DNA from: Bacteroidaceae bacterium
GTDB taxonomy: Bacteria; Bacteroidota; Bacteroidia; Bacteroidales; Bacteroidaceae
Direction: 5' to 3'
Assembly: GCA_017507385.1 (NCBI GenBank)
Contig: JAFWAX010000048.1
Coordinates: 1-49,632 of the forward strand
Length of the DNA: 49,632 nucleotides
Numbering within the stretch: the first letter of the stretch is position 1; every line of letters begins with the position of its first letter. A program made the position numbers and the translations under genes. A model generated the notes under the pieces. The model saw only the letters and a list, made by a program, of their open reading frames with translations. It was not told the DNA's origin and did no database searches. Of the stretch, positions 33,806 to 42,752 are shown piece by piece.

Positions 33806-34948
33806 TCAGTCCATCTCTTTGATGAGTCGTTCCATGGCTTGGTCAAGGCTGCCTGCCAGCGTCATGTTGCCAATCTTGCGCAATGGTTCACGCTTGCCTG
33901 AACGAAGGTCCTTGAGGCGTTTCTGAAGCATCTTTTTGACAGCATTGCGCAGCTTCTGGTCTTGGCAGTGTTGAATGACGGGTGTACTGAATTTGCAAAG
34001 CTCCAGGTCATTCATGTCGAGGTCCTTGCTGTTCCAGTATTCCTCCAGCGTGCTGACGTAAAGCTCCCAGTCTTGCTTCTTTTCTGCATAGCCAATGAGG
34101 GTCGTTAGCCGAATCTGTTCGCGATTGGGGACATTGCACTCTTCCATCAGGTCGACGAATGCCTGAAATTTCTCGGTGTCCATGCTGACAGCCCCGTCCT
34201 TTTCCTCTATCAGGGTACGTGAGTAGCTGTTCCATGTGTTTTGCAACTTGGCTGATACGGCAGCCTGACTTGTTGCGGCAACGAGGGCTTGGGGCTGTTT
34301 GGCTGTGTAAACAAAAGCAGGGTGGAAAGGATTCTGCAAGTGCTTCATGAACACACTGCTTAGTGCGGCATCGGATGCAAAAGTCTCAGCCTTTCCGTCA
34401 AGCAGCGCCTCGGCAACGATGTTGCATTGCTTCTGCTTGTAGGAAGCTCCAAGCATGTTGATGTATTCCAGCAGAAACTGCGGGTCTCTCTCGCCGTTGG
34501 CGAAACGCAGGTCCATGCTTTCCGTACTTGTGTCCTTGCTGTTGTCTTTTACTTTCTGAATGAAGGTCTCCGCATTGCTTCCACCTACCCATCGCCCAAT
34601 TTCCTTACCTTCACTGTTGAAAATGATGAAAGTAGGGAATGCTGTGACATCCAGTTTCTGCATCAGACCAGGGCCTACTCCCTTTTCCATGTCAATCTTA
34701 ATGCAGACGTAAGAGGGGTTCATGAAATCGCCCACAACTTGCTGTGTGAAGATATTTCTTGCCATTTGTTTGCAAGGGCCGCACCATGAAGTGTAACAGT
34801 CAAGGAAAATCTTTTTCTTGCTGCTTTTAGCTTGTTCGACAGCTTGTTGGAAGGTAGCGCCTTCAGGAAGGAAAGTGATGCCCTGTGCCCATGTGGCAAC
34901 AGAGATGCAAGCAAATAACAAAGTTGTTAAAAGGAATCTTGTTTTCAT
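33806..34948 (-). CDS. Exported thioredoxin with long C-terminal extension
   Basis: The 380-residue protein has a signal peptide (cleavage near TWAQG), then immediately a thioredoxin domain with WCGPC at Cys56/Cys59 and a cis-proline AFPTF segment. A C-terminal region of about 230 residues follows, helical and unrecognised, ending MERLIKEMD. Having the thioredoxin domain at the front distinguishes it from the three TlpA-like proteins upstream. The start at 34948 is fixed by the signal peptide and by the promoter at 34991-35021, which lies inside the longer open frame. Confidence 0.85.
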   Translation of the reverse strand: MKTRFLLTTLLFACISVATWAQGITFLPEGATFQQAVEQAKSSKKKIFLDCYTSWCGPCKQMARNIFTQQVVGDFMNPSYVCIKIDMEKGVGPGLMQKLDVTAFPTFIIFNSEGKEIGRWVGGSNAETFIQKVKDNSKDTSTESMDLRFANGERDPQFLLEYINMLGASYKQKQCNIVAEALLDGKAETFASDAALSSVFMKHLQNPFHPAFVYTAKQPQALVAATSQAAVSAKLQNTWNSYSRTLIEEKDGAVSMDTEKFQAFVDLMEECNVPNREQIRLTTLIGYAEKKQDWELYVSTLEEYWNSKDLDMNDLELCKFSTPVIQHCQDQKLRNAVKKMLQKRLKDLRSGKREPLRKIGNMTLAGSLDQAMERLIKEMD

Positions 34949-34990
34949 GTTGATAGCTAAACTTTTTGTGTAAGGTTTTATTTTTCGTTG

Positions 34991-35021
34991 CAAAGGTACG
35001 TTTTTTCTTTTTAATGGCAAA
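34991..35021 (-). promoter_or_regulatory. Promoter of the fourth thioredoxin gene
   Basis: On the minus strand TTTG (35021-35018), 19 nt, then TACCTTTG (34998-34991): a full consensus match. Confidence 0.8.
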
Positions 35022-35141
35022 TTCTGAAAGTCCTTTCTTTGTGCTTCAGGGCATTCCCGCTTCTCCAGCAAGAGCATGCTGCCTCTATCTTTTGCCGATG
35101 TCTTCACGCCATTGGGAGAATCAATAAAAAATGTTATTTTT

Positions 35142-35172
35142 TTTGTGCTCTGCCTGATTTGCACTATCTTTG
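35142..35172 (+). promoter_or_regulatory. Promoter of lemA-htpX
   Basis: TTTG (35142-35145), 19 nt, then TATCTTTG (35165-35172), a full consensus match, 46 nt before lemA. Confidence 0.8.
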
Positions 35173-35218
35173 CATGACTTTTAGGTAAAGAATTGTAAAA
35201 TCACTTAAATACAGTATT

Positions 35219-35779
35219 ATGACACTTATCATTGTTATTGCCATCATTGCCGTTATCGTATTCTCCATTATCGGCATTTACAACAACTTGGTGAAACTTC
35301 ACAACAATCGCGAAAACGCATTTGCAGACATCGACGTCCAGCTGAAGCAGCGTTACGACCTTGTTCCGCAGCTTGTTGCAACCGTCAAGGGATATGCAGC
35401 TCATGAAAAGGAACTGCTCGAATCCATTACTGCTGCACGTTCTGCTGCTGCCAGCGCAACAAGCATTGACGACAAAATAAAGGCAGACCAGCAGCTCACT
35501 TCTGCTTTGGCAGGACTGAAGGTTTCTGTTGAGGCTTACCCCGACTTGAAGGCAAACCAGAACTTCCTCCAGCTGCAAGGCGAATTGTCCGATATCGAGA
35601 ACAAGCTCGCTGCAGTTCGCCGCTACTTCAACTCGGCTACGCGCGAACTCAACAATGCAGTTCAGACGTTCCCAAGCAATATCTTTGCAGGAATGTTCGG
35701 TTTCCACAGGGAAGCCATGTATGAGATTGAAGCCTCACAGCGCGCAGCCGTAGAAAAAGCACCTGAAATTCAGTTCTGA
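35219..35779 (+). CDS. lemA: LemA family protein
   Basis: The 186-residue membrane-anchored coiled-coil protein has one N-terminal transmembrane helix (about 1-20), then a helical bundle with the family blocks YNNLVKLHNNRENAFADIDVQL and QRYDLVPQLVATVKGYA, ending in IEASQRAAVEKAPEIQF. LemA proteins occur next to M48 metalloproteases, here through a TGATG overlap, which suggests a shared envelope task. Biochemical function is not established. Confidence 0.93.
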   Translation: MTLIIVIAIIAVIVFSIIGIYNNLVKLHNNRENAFADIDVQLKQRYDLVPQLVATVKGYAAHEKELLESITAARSAAASATSIDDKIKADQQLTSALAGLKVSVEAYPDLKANQNFLQLQGELSDIENKLAAVRRYFNSATRELNNAVQTFPSNIFAGMFGFHREAMYEIEASQRAAVEKAPEIQF

Positions 35780-36780
35780 TGCAGTATATAGGCATTCAAT
35801 CACAAATAGCGCGAAACAACTGGAACAGCTTCATGTTGCTCCTGATGTTCCCATTCATTATTCTTGGCATGCTGTGGGTGTTCTGCTGCATCTTTGGCCT
35901 GCAAAGTGTATACGATGAATACGGCAACACGCATTGGTATCTCAACACAGACATCGTCAACGAAACATGGCTCGGCTGGGCACCATGGGCTGTTGCTATC
36001 GTAGCCATTTGGCTTTTGATAGCCTACACCTTCAATGCGCAGATGATTCAGCACGCAACAGGCGCCAAGCCGCTCGAGCGCAGAGAAAATCCACGTATAT
36101 ATAATATGGTGGAAAACCTTTGTATGACCTGCGGCATGGATATGCCAAAAATCAACATCATCAACGACCCGCAGCTCAACGCCTTTGCGTCAGGCATCAA
36201 CAAGAAATCCTATACCGTGACCCTGACAACGGGCATCATCAACTATCTTGACGATCAGGAACTGGAAGGCGTGATAGCGCACGAACTGACCCACATTCGC
36301 AATAGAGACACCAAAGTGCTCATCATCAGCATCGTCTTTGTGGGCATCCTGTCCACCCTGCTTACAGTCCTGACCAATGGCATTCTCCGTATGTTTCTTT
36401 ATGGCGGTTTGGTTTCGCGCCGTTCAGACGAGAAGAACAATGGTGGCGTTGCAGTCATCGTTGTCATCATTGCAGCAGTCATTTGCGCTTCCATTGCTTA
36501 CTTCCTGACCATGCTCACTCGCTTTGCCATTTCTCGCAAGCGTGAGTTTATGGCTGATGCAGGTGGTGCAGAAATGACTCGCAATCCATTGGCTTTGGCT
36601 TCTGCCTTGCGGAAGATTTCTGGCAATCCGGGACTTGGCCATGTCGGACGCGAAGATGTGGCGCAGCTCTTCATCATCCATCCCAAGAAGATGGCGCAAG
36701 GATTCTTTGACCGTATGCAGTCGCTCTTCAGCACCCATCCAAGCACAGAAGAAAGAATCCGCATTCTGGAGCAATTCTAA
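35779..36780 (+). CDS. htpX: M48 family (HtpX-like) membrane metalloprotease
   Basis: This is a zinc-dependent protease of membrane quality control. The 333-residue protein has two N-terminal membrane helices, the zinc motif HELTH near residue 168, two further hydrophobic segments and the third-ligand region SRKREFMADAGG near residue 255. It is coupled to lemA by stop-start overlap. It differs from enterobacterial HtpX in length and flanks, so the exact subfamily is uncertain, but M48 membership is clear. Confidence 0.9.
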   Translation: MQYIGIQSQIARNNWNSFMLLLMFPFIILGMLWVFCCIFGLQSVYDEYGNTHWYLNTDIVNETWLGWAPWAVAIVAIWLLIAYTFNAQMIQHATGAKPLERRENPRIYNMVENLCMTCGMDMPKINIINDPQLNAFASGINKKSYTVTLTTGIINYLDDQELEGVIAHELTHIRNRDTKVLIISIVFVGILSTLLTVLTNGILRMFLYGGLVSRRSDEKNNGGVAVIVVIIAAVICASIAYFLTMLTRFAISRKREFMADAGGAEMTRNPLALASALRKISGNPGLGHVGREDVAQLFIIHPKKMAQGFFDRMQSLFSTHPSTEERIRILEQF

Positions 36781-36814
36781 ACAGCGCGATTCTTAATATC
36801 TAATAAAAAGAGTT

Positions 36815-36866
36815 GGATATCTAACAAAAAACGTTAAACTTTTTGTTAGGTATCCATTTCTTTTTG
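36815..36866 (+). terminator. Terminator of lemA-htpX
   Basis: A 16-bp stem with one mismatch (36815-36830 with 36840-36855, core CTAACAAAAA/TTTTTGTTAG) is followed by the T-rich tail ATTTCTTTTTG. Confidence 0.75.
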
Positions 36867-36881
36867 TTTTCATATGTCTTT

Positions 36882-36905
36882 ATCTAAAAGATTAGATTAT
36901 CTTTG
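36882..36905 (+). promoter_or_regulatory. Promoter and probable BlaI-type operator
   Basis: The palindrome ATCTAA-AAGA-TTAGAT (36882-36897) directly abuts the -7 box TATCTTTG (36898-36905) in front of the BlaI-family gene. BlaI/MecI repressors bind such dyads over their own promoter, so autoregulation is likely. A half-site, AATCTAAAA, lies in the leader. Confidence 0.65.
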
Positions 36906-36934
36906 CGACTGGAAATCTAAAACATTAAATAATC

Positions 36935-37333
36935 ATGAAGAAAACCAACGAGGAAAGGCAGCTGACGAAGGCTGAGATGGAAATCATGAACATACTTTGG
37001 AGTCCCCCAACTCCAGAAGGAGGGCTTACCACCCATCAAATCATCGAGCACTATCCAGAGCCCAAGCCAGCTTATTCCACCATTGCCACGTTTCTGAAGA
37101 TATTGACCAACAAAGGTTTCATTCAGCCTCGCAAGCAAGAAGGGGGAGGCAAAACCTTCGTGTTTTATCCGCTCATCAGCCGCGAAGAATATACCACTCG
37201 AGTCATGAAAGAAGTGAAAAGCACCTTCTTCGGCAACTCGCTCAAATCTATGCTTTCCTTCTTTGCCAAGCAAGAAGAAGTGTCGGAAGAAGACTTGCAG
37301 GAAATCCTCTCGCTTATCAACAGACCTCGATAG
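36935..37333 (+). CDS. BlaI/MecI/CopY family repressor
   Basis: The 132-residue winged-helix repressor has the family start LTKAEMEIMNILW, a recognition region PAYSTIATFLKILTNKGFI, and the C-terminal dimerisation helix region. In the classical system the paired M56 sensor protease triggers repressor cleavage. The sensor gene follows after 47 nt. No beta-lactamase gene is adjacent, so the regulon is unknown; the pair itself and its own promoter are the obvious targets. Confidence 0.92.
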   Translation: MKKTNEERQLTKAEMEIMNILWSPPTPEGGLTTHQIIEHYPEPKPAYSTIATFLKILTNKGFIQPRKQEGGGKTFVFYPLISREEYTTRVMKEVKSTFFGNSLKSMLSFFAKQEEVSEEDLQEILSLINRPR

Positions 37334-37380
37334 TGTAGGGCGAGCATCCAATGACCCATCCTTAAAATTACACAGAAGCC

Positions 37381-40026
37381 ATGTTATTCATTATCAAGTC
37401 AGCCATCACGCTGGCACTCTTATACAGCTGTTTCTTCATCTTCCTCAGCAAAGAGACATTCCATCGCTTCAACCGCATCATGCTCCTGGGCATCATGCTG
37501 GCGTCGCTTGTTGTCCCCCTGTTCCAGTTCACCACAGAGCACCCGACAGTCATCAATGAGGAGTTTCACCAGCTGCAAACCTTTATTGAGGAACCCGCTC
37601 CCATCATGTCGCCAGTGGTCGTGGAAGAAGCCAAGCCGCGCATCACCTGGGTGCAAGCGCTCACATGGACTTATCTGGCAGGCGTGATAGTCATGGCAGT
37701 CATCACCATCGTGCAAGCCATTTCACTCATTCGTTTCATGCGTGGCGGCCTGAGGCATACCGATTCGCGTGGCAATACCGTCATTTTGCAAAGAGGCGAA
37801 CTGCCTCCGTTCAGCATCTTCCGCTACATTGTCATGAGTGTGAAAGACTACGAAAACAACTGCCAGCATATTCTCACCCATGAGCAGGAGCACATTCGCT
37901 TGGGACACACCTACGACCTCCTGCTGCTCGAGGCGATGAAGCTCTTCCAATGGTTCAACCCCTTCGTCTGGTTCATCAGTCGCGACCTCAAGACCCTTCA
38001 TGAGTATGAGGCTGACCAGGCAGTCATCAATCAAGGCATCGATGCAAAATCATATCAACAACTACTTGTGATGAAGGTCGTCGGGAATCGACTGCAGCCT
38101 TTCACCAACAACCTGAATCACGGCTCACTCAAAAAACGTATCCTTATGATGTACCAAAAACCGTCCAATCGATGGCTCATGCTCAAAGCGCTATGTGCCA
38201 TTCCCGTAGTGGCATTGGCACTTAACACCTTCGCCACGCCAGTCCCAGTAAAGTCTGTAGAAGAAGTGGTGGCTGAATTAGAGAAAAAAGAGATTCCTCT
38301 TTTTGAAAAAACAGAGAAAAGCGCAGTGCCCATCGTGGCAGAAAGTTCTGTGTCATTGGTTGAAGAAAAGGTCGCTCCCGTTGCTGCTGCCGATGAAGAA
38401 GGATTTGAAAATGGGAATGCCTTCGCCATATATCCCGTGGTTGATCAATATGGTAGAGTTACAGGTCTCTCTCACGGAGGCGAGCCTGCAGAACAGATGA
38501 AGTCCTTCCTGTGTACCAAGGACTATGTCTTTATCAATGGTCGCCAGGCCACAGAAGAGGAGTTGAAGAATTATAAGTATTTCAACATTGGCAGTTTTAA
38601 TCTCCTTAAGACTGCAGAAGGTACGAAAGAATATGACTACAAAGACAAGAAAGGTGTTATTGTATTGCGGCTCAATCCTGTGATTGCTGTCAATCGTAAC
38701 ATTGTTAGTGTGTCGCTTGACAAAGACACGATTGACGAAAAGACTTTGGCAAAAGCTTTAGCCATTTCAGAAGAGGAAATAGAGGCTCTTAATGTGTATC
38801 AAGGTGCACCAGCAACAGAGTTGTATGGACCTTATGGCATCAATGGAGTTATTGAGGTAAAAACCTCTGGGAACCTCCGTGTTGAACCAGGCACCATTGT
38901 AACGGGAGTTGTCCTTGTCAATACAGAAGCACGTACCCCCATTGCCAATGCCATCGTGTCGGAAGTGACAAAAGATGGTAAAGTTGTGACATCGACTTTC
39001 ACAGACGAAGATGGCAGGTATCAGATTCGTATCTTCGAACCTGAGAACAAGCTTTGTGCTCAGGCTGATGGCTATTACAAGTCAGGGTTGTATAGCATCT
39101 TCACGAAGTACATGTCCCCTATTGCCTTAATCGAAAATCAGTCATTAGAGGAATTGGTCAAGAGAATTCCTGATGCTCAGGTGGATAAAGATGGTACAGT
39201 GACTGTGAATGGCAAGAAAGTGAAAAGGATTACAGTGGATGGCAATGAGGTTTATAAGGAACAGTCGTCACTCCCCGAACTTGTTGAGAAAATTCCCAAT
39301 GCCCACATCGGTGCAGACGGCACAGTGACCGTGGATGGCAAGGAAGTGAAAAGGATTGCAGTGGACGGCAATGAGGTTTATAATAATCCGGGCAAAAATA
39401 AACCGCTTATCGTCTTGAACTTGAAGGAGGTCGCAGTCTTATTCGATGGAGATGTGAAGAGTCTTGAAGACCAAGAAGTCCTTTGTAAGCTTCTTAGCAT
39501 CAAGGAAGAAGACATTGAATCCATTACTATCCTCAAAGATGCAGCTGCTATAGCCATTTGGGGCTACAAAGGCAAGAATGGCGTGATTGAGGTTAAGACG
39601 AAAAACTCAGCGCAGAATGCTTCTGCCAAGGTCGCTGAAGTTTCAAATAAAGATGATAACGAAGTCTTTCTGGCTCCTGAAGAAGTTGCAGAATTTCCAG
39701 GCGGCAATGCTGCCCTCATGCAGTTCCTTGCTAAAAATATTCGCTACCCTCAGGCTGCCCTTGAAAATGGCGTGCAAGGACGTGTCATTATGCAGTTCAT
39801 TGTCAATACAGACGGTTCATGCAGTGACTTCAAAATAATTCGTAATACTGCAGCGGCATCATCAGAAAAGCCTATTGGGGCAGCCAAACTGACAAAAGCG
39901 CGAGCACGCCTCGAAAAAGAAGCCCTTCGGGTGCTTCGTGCCATGCCCTATTGGAAGCCTGCCAAGCACCAAGGCAAGGCCGTGCCGATGCAATATACTC
40001 TCCCTGTCGTGTTCAGACTTCCATAA
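37381..40026 (+). CDS. BlaR1-like M56 protease fused to plug-like, CarboxypepD_reg and TonB domains
   Basis: The 881-residue protein starts with four membrane helices and the M56 zinc motif HEQEH near residue 167, with third-ligand region HEYEADQAV near 214. After a membrane segment (about 262-280), the exported part is modular. It has a TonB-receptor plug-like stretch (about 460-497, PYGINGVIEVKT), a CarboxypepD_reg-like beta domain (about 503-585), and two tandem 42-residue repeats (GTVTVNGKKVKRITVDGNEV type). A second plug-like stretch (about 680-742, TILKDAAAIAIWGYKG) and a C-terminal TonB domain (about 765-880) follow. It forms an operon with the BlaI repressor. Confidence 0.87.
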   Translation: MLFIIKSAITLALLYSCFFIFLSKETFHRFNRIMLLGIMLASLVVPLFQFTTEHPTVINEEFHQLQTFIEEPAPIMSPVVVEEAKPRITWVQALTWTYLAGVIVMAVITIVQAISLIRFMRGGLRHTDSRGNTVILQRGELPPFSIFRYIVMSVKDYENNCQHILTHEQEHIRLGHTYDLLLLEAMKLFQWFNPFVWFISRDLKTLHEYEADQAVINQGIDAKSYQQLLVMKVVGNRLQPFTNNLNHGSLKKRILMMYQKPSNRWLMLKALCAIPVVALALNTFATPVPVKSVEEVVAELEKKEIPLFEKTEKSAVPIVAESSVSLVEEKVAPVAAADEEGFENGNAFAIYPVVDQYGRVTGLSHGGEPAEQMKSFLCTKDYVFINGRQATEEELKNYKYFNIGSFNLLKTAEGTKEYDYKDKKGVIVLRLNPVIAVNRNIVSVSLDKDTIDEKTLAKALAISEEEIEALNVYQGAPATELYGPYGINGVIEVKTSGNLRVEPGTIVTGVVLVNTEARTPIANAIVSEVTKDGKVVTSTFTDEDGRYQIRIFEPENKLCAQADGYYKSGLYSIFTKYMSPIALIENQSLEELVKRIPDAQVDKDGTVTVNGKKVKRITVDGNEVYKEQSSLPELVEKIPNAHIGADGTVTVDGKEVKRIAVDGNEVYNNPGKNKPLIVLNLKEVAVLFDGDVKSLEDQEVLCKLLSIKEEDIESITILKDAAAIAIWGYKGKNGVIEVKTKNSAQNASAKVAEVSNKDDNEVFLAPEEVAEFPGGNAALMQFLAKNIRYPQAALENGVQGRVIMQFIVNTDGSCSDFKIIRNTAAASSEKPIGAAKLTKARARLEKEALRVLRAMPYWKPAKHQGKAVPMQYTLPVVFRLP

Positions 40027-40075
40027 TCGCATACACGTGTAGTAATTAAAGATTAGTAAAAGCAAAAGTATACAC

Positions 40076-40117
40076 AAATCCTCGTTTTGTCAGTGATGAT
40101 AGAACGAGGATTTTTTT
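40076..40117 (+). terminator. Terminator of the BlaI/BlaR1-type operon
   Basis: AAATCCTCGTT (40076-40086) pairs with AACGAGGATTT (40103-40113), followed by a run of T to 40117. Confidence 0.82.
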
Positions 40118-40132
40118 ATGTCCCCTAATTAG

Positions 40133-40195
40133 CGTACCCCTCGGGTCCGATGCACCGTACCCCTCGGGTGCGGTATGTCGGACCCGAGGGGTACG
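40133..40195. repeat. Second locus of the 16-bp, 23-period repeat, one copy inverted
   Basis: CGTACCCCTCGGGTCC is at 40133-40148. A copy with one change is at 40156-40171, 23 nt on. An exact inverted copy is at 40180-40195. The second and third copies can form a 16-bp hairpin followed by TTTT. It lies between the converging M56 and fRMsr genes. Confidence 0.85.
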
Positions 40196-40209
40196 GTTTT
40201 AGAAGATAA

Positions 40210-40677
40210 CTATAAACAAGTCACAATCTCCTCCAGAAACAGTTTGTCCACCTCGTCAAAAGTGCCCAGCTCCTTGCTGTCAATGTCCAGCACAGCCACC
40301 ACCTCACTATCCTTCCATACAGGCACCACAATCTCGCTGCGGCTCAAGCTGGAACAGGCAATGTGCCCGGGAAAAGCATCTACATCTGGTACTACCACGG
40401 TCTCGCCACGCTCCCAAGCCGTGCCGCACACACCTTTCCCTTTTCTGATGCGCGTACAAGCCAATGGACCCTGAAAAGGTCCCAGCACAAGCACGCCCTC
40501 AGCAACCCGATAGAACCCTGTCCACCAGAATCCAAAAGTCTCGTGCAGCATGCTCGCCACATTCGCCATGTTTGCAATCATGTCCGTCTCACATTCCACC
40601 ACAGACCTGATCTGCGGCACCAGCTCTCTGTACTTCTCTTCCTTCGCACCAGCCGATATTGTCAATTCTTCTGCCAT
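40210..40677 (-). CDS. msrC: Free methionine-(R)-sulfoxide reductase
   Basis: This cytosolic GAF-domain enzyme reduces free methionine-R-sulfoxide and so protects against oxidants. The 155-residue protein has the family blocks WWTGFYRV, VLGPFQGPLACTRI, GKGVCGTAW and FPGHIACSS. The three redox cysteines are Cys74, Cys84 and Cys108. The usual aspartate after the third cysteine is serine here. It has its own promoter at 40694-40701. Confidence 0.93.
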   Translation of the reverse strand: MAEELTISAGAKEEKYRELVPQIRSVVECETDMIANMANVASMLHETFGFWWTGFYRVAEGVLVLGPFQGPLACTRIRKGKGVCGTAWERGETVVVPDVDAFPGHIACSSLSRSEIVVPVWKDSEVVAVLDIDSKELGTFDEVDKLFLEEIVTCL

Positions 40678-40693
40678 AAGATGTATTTTGGGG

Positions 40694-40701
40694 CAAAGAT
40701 A
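40694..40701 (-). promoter_or_regulatory. Promoter -7 box of the methionine sulfoxide reductase
   Basis: TATCTTTG on the minus strand, 17 nt before the start codon, giving a very short leader. Confidence 0.55.
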
Positions 40702-40744
40702 ACAACTTCCTGTCTAAAGAGATTTTAAATTCGGGAAAAAACAT

Positions 40745-40752
40745 TAAATTTG
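40745..40752 (+). promoter_or_regulatory. Promoter -7 box of the GT2 gene
   Basis: TAAATTTG lies 9 nt before the ATG at 40762, implying an almost leaderless mRNA and ruling out the upstream TTG at 40750 as start. Confidence 0.5.
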
Positions 40753-40761
40753 CGGAAGAAT

Positions 40762-41568
40762 ATGACGCTGGATATACTGATATGCACGATAGACGAGGGA
40801 ATAGAGAAGGTTCCTGATGTGTTGATGTCGCCAAGGGACGACGTCAGGTATGTGGTGTCTATGCAATGGACTGGTACGCGTGCCGAGAGTGATTCTTGTG
40901 CGGATGATGAGGTGGAGCGGATGGAAGAACGGCTGTTGGAGCGAGTGCCGAAGGTGCTGAAGGAGAGGGAGGATGTGACGCTGACGTTTCTGAAGGGGCG
41001 CGGATTGAGCCGCAACAGGAATCATGCGTTGGCTCATGCGACGGCTGATGTGGTGCTGATTGCTGATGATGATAATCGCTATACTGCCGAGTTGATAGGG
41101 AATGTGTTTGAGGCATACGAACAGCATCCTGAGGTGGATGTGATTCATTTTCAAGCGTTGGGCTTGGATGGAAAGCCGCTGCACGCTTATCCTGCGTCTT
41201 ATGTTTCTTCTGTCGAAATTACTTTCAGAAGGAGGGTGTTGACGAGGTTTGATGAGCGTTTTGGCTTGGGGAGCGAGCGGCTTTGTGCTGGTGAGGAAGA
41301 GGTGTGGATGAAGGATGCTCGCGATGCTGGCTATCGGGTGCTTTATGTGCCGAAGCCTGTGGTGATGACTCCTCGGGAGACTACGGGCACTCAGTTTTTG
41401 GGGAATAGCCGTCTGCAGCTGACGAAAGGGGCTACGTTCCGCTATGTGTATGGAACTGCGGATGCTGTGTGGAGATCGGTGAAAGAAGCTGGGTGGTATC
41501 TTGTTCACAAGGGTGCCAATCCTTTCCCTATTCTTTACAATATGCTAAAGGGTATCGTAGAAATTTAG
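40762..41568 (+). CDS. Family-2 glycosyltransferase
   Basis: The 268-residue protein begins MTLDILICTIDEG. It has LSRNRNHALAHATADVVLIADDDN (metal-binding DDD), a later FDERFGLGSERLCAGEEEVW acceptor/catalytic region and a C-terminal helix. It probably adds a sugar to a surface polysaccharide or glycolipid. Its 3' end overlaps the converging GT4 gene by 24 nt. It forms a small glycan-related block with the next two glycosyltransferases and rfbC. Confidence 0.85.
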   Translation: MTLDILICTIDEGIEKVPDVLMSPRDDVRYVVSMQWTGTRAESDSCADDEVERMEERLLERVPKVLKEREDVTLTFLKGRGLSRNRNHALAHATADVVLIADDDNRYTAELIGNVFEAYEQHPEVDVIHFQALGLDGKPLHAYPASYVSSVEITFRRRVLTRFDERFGLGSERLCAGEEEVWMKDARDAGYRVLYVPKPVVMTPRETTGTQFLGNSRLQLTKGATFRYVYGTADAVWRSVKEAGWYLVHKGANPFPILYNMLKGIVEI

Positions 41569-42651
41569 ATACTGCTGCGCCACTTTGATGTAGTCGTGGT
41601 GCTTTTTCACGTAGTCGATGCTTTGCTGCTTTAGCAAAGGAATCCTTTCTGGGTTCATGACGAGCTTTTCTATTTCTTCATAGCAACTTTCGTAGTTGGG
41701 CAGTACGTTGATGATGGGGCGCAGCTCTGTCTCGCCCAGTATGCTGTAGTTTTCAGGTTCTCCTCCGCCAATGTTGATGATGCCTTTTGACATGGCGAGC
41801 AGGGCATTCATGGCTGGCGTGTAGCTGTAGAGCTGGTCGAGGATGGCGTCGGAAGCGTTCATCATCTCTTGATAACGTGAGAAGGGTACGCCGCAGGCTA
41901 TCTGTATTTGCAGTTTTTCGGGATGTTTCTCTTGTACGGCTTTGGCTGCCTTGAGCATGATGTCGGTTCCCTTGTAGGCATCCCTTCCTTTGCTAATGCC
42001 TACAAACAGCTTCAGCGGCTTGTCGGGTTGCATTGGGGTGGGGTCTTCTTGCCGGGCAGGCTGTTCTGGCATCTTGATGGGGAAGGGGAGGAATGTCATC
42101 TTTTCCTTAAACTGCTGATAGGTGACCCAATACTCGTATAGCCCAGCTACGATGCCGTCGCAGTCGTTGGCAATCAGCTGGTTGAGCGTTTCTTTGGGGG
42201 TTCCAATCATCTCTTGGCGGTATCGCTCTGCCTCGATGTCGGTGCGTATGGCATTGCCGAAATTGAAGTCGCTGTAACGGAGCGGTCGTTCGTGTGTGTT
42301 GACTTGTGCCCAATAGTAATCCATGCCGAATGCGCCCATCACCATCTTTCCGTTGTGTTTGCGCAGATAGCGGTAGAATGGAGCCAGGCGTTTTGCCTTC
42401 AGTTCGAAGAAGATGGGGTTGATGAGCTGCACGACATCAAATCCTCGCATCTTGGGCAGTGCTTTCATCAGTCGAAGCAGGAAATTTGTGTTGCCTCGAA
42501 GGCCGAATTCACGTTTCAAGTCGATGTCGCGGGGGTAATTCTTCCAGTTGTCTCCATTGCTGGCCACGACGCATTCATGCCCCAAGGTCTTGAAGCCTTC
42601 AGCTAATGTGGCATGCACATTTGAATAGTCGCCTAAAAGAAGAATTCGCAT
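41545..42651 (-). CDS. GT4-like glycosyltransferase
   Basis: The 368-residue protein has a GT-B fold. The N-terminal domain opens MRILLLGDYSNVHATLAEGF, and the C-terminal domain contains KLFVGISKGRDAYKGTDIML, PSRYQE-like acceptor residues and a late GGGEPENYSILGE region in place of the usual E-x7-E. It probably acts on a cell-surface glycan at the inner membrane. The start at 42651 is fixed by the promoter box 21 nt upstream; the longer open frame crosses it. It overlaps the end of the converging GT2 gene. Confidence 0.8.
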   Translation of the reverse strand: MRILLLGDYSNVHATLAEGFKTLGHECVVASNGDNWKNYPRDIDLKREFGLRGNTNFLLRLMKALPKMRGFDVVQLINPIFFELKAKRLAPFYRYLRKHNGKMVMGAFGMDYYWAQVNTHERPLRYSDFNFGNAIRTDIEAERYRQEMIGTPKETLNQLIANDCDGIVAGLYEYWVTYQQFKEKMTFLPFPIKMPEQPARQEDPTPMQPDKPLKLFVGISKGRDAYKGTDIMLKAAKAVQEKHPEKLQIQIACGVPFSRYQEMMNASDAILDQLYSYTPAMNALLAMSKGIINIGGGEPENYSILGETELRPIINVLPNYESCYEEIEKLVMNPERIPLLKQQSIDYVKKHHDYIKVAQQYLNFYDTL

Positions 42652-42671
42652 GTTTTTTATGTATATTTTCA

Positions 42672-42679
42672 CAAAGGTA
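42672..42679 (-). promoter_or_regulatory. Promoter -7 box of the GT4 gene
   Basis: TACCTTTG on the minus strand, just upstream of the start at 42651. Confidence 0.55.
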
Positions 42680-42723
42680 AGAAAAAACTTCCAACTCCCC
42701 GTTCTTAACTCCCAACTTTTCAC

Positions 42724-42731
42724 TATATTTG
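42724..42731 (+). promoter_or_regulatory. Promoter -7 box of the second GT2 gene
   Basis: TATATTTG, 21 nt before the ATG at 42753. The spacer upstream contains an AACTCCCAACTTTT stretch related to the one near 44470. Confidence 0.5.
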
Positions 42732-42752
42732 CCTGTAAATTCTTAAGTCAGA

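Noticed and set aside
40744-41508. Minus-strand open frame of 254 codons opposite a glycosyltransferase
   Set aside because: The plus-strand GT2 has clear motifs and a promoter; the antisense frame is rich in His/Arg/Ser with no recognisable family.
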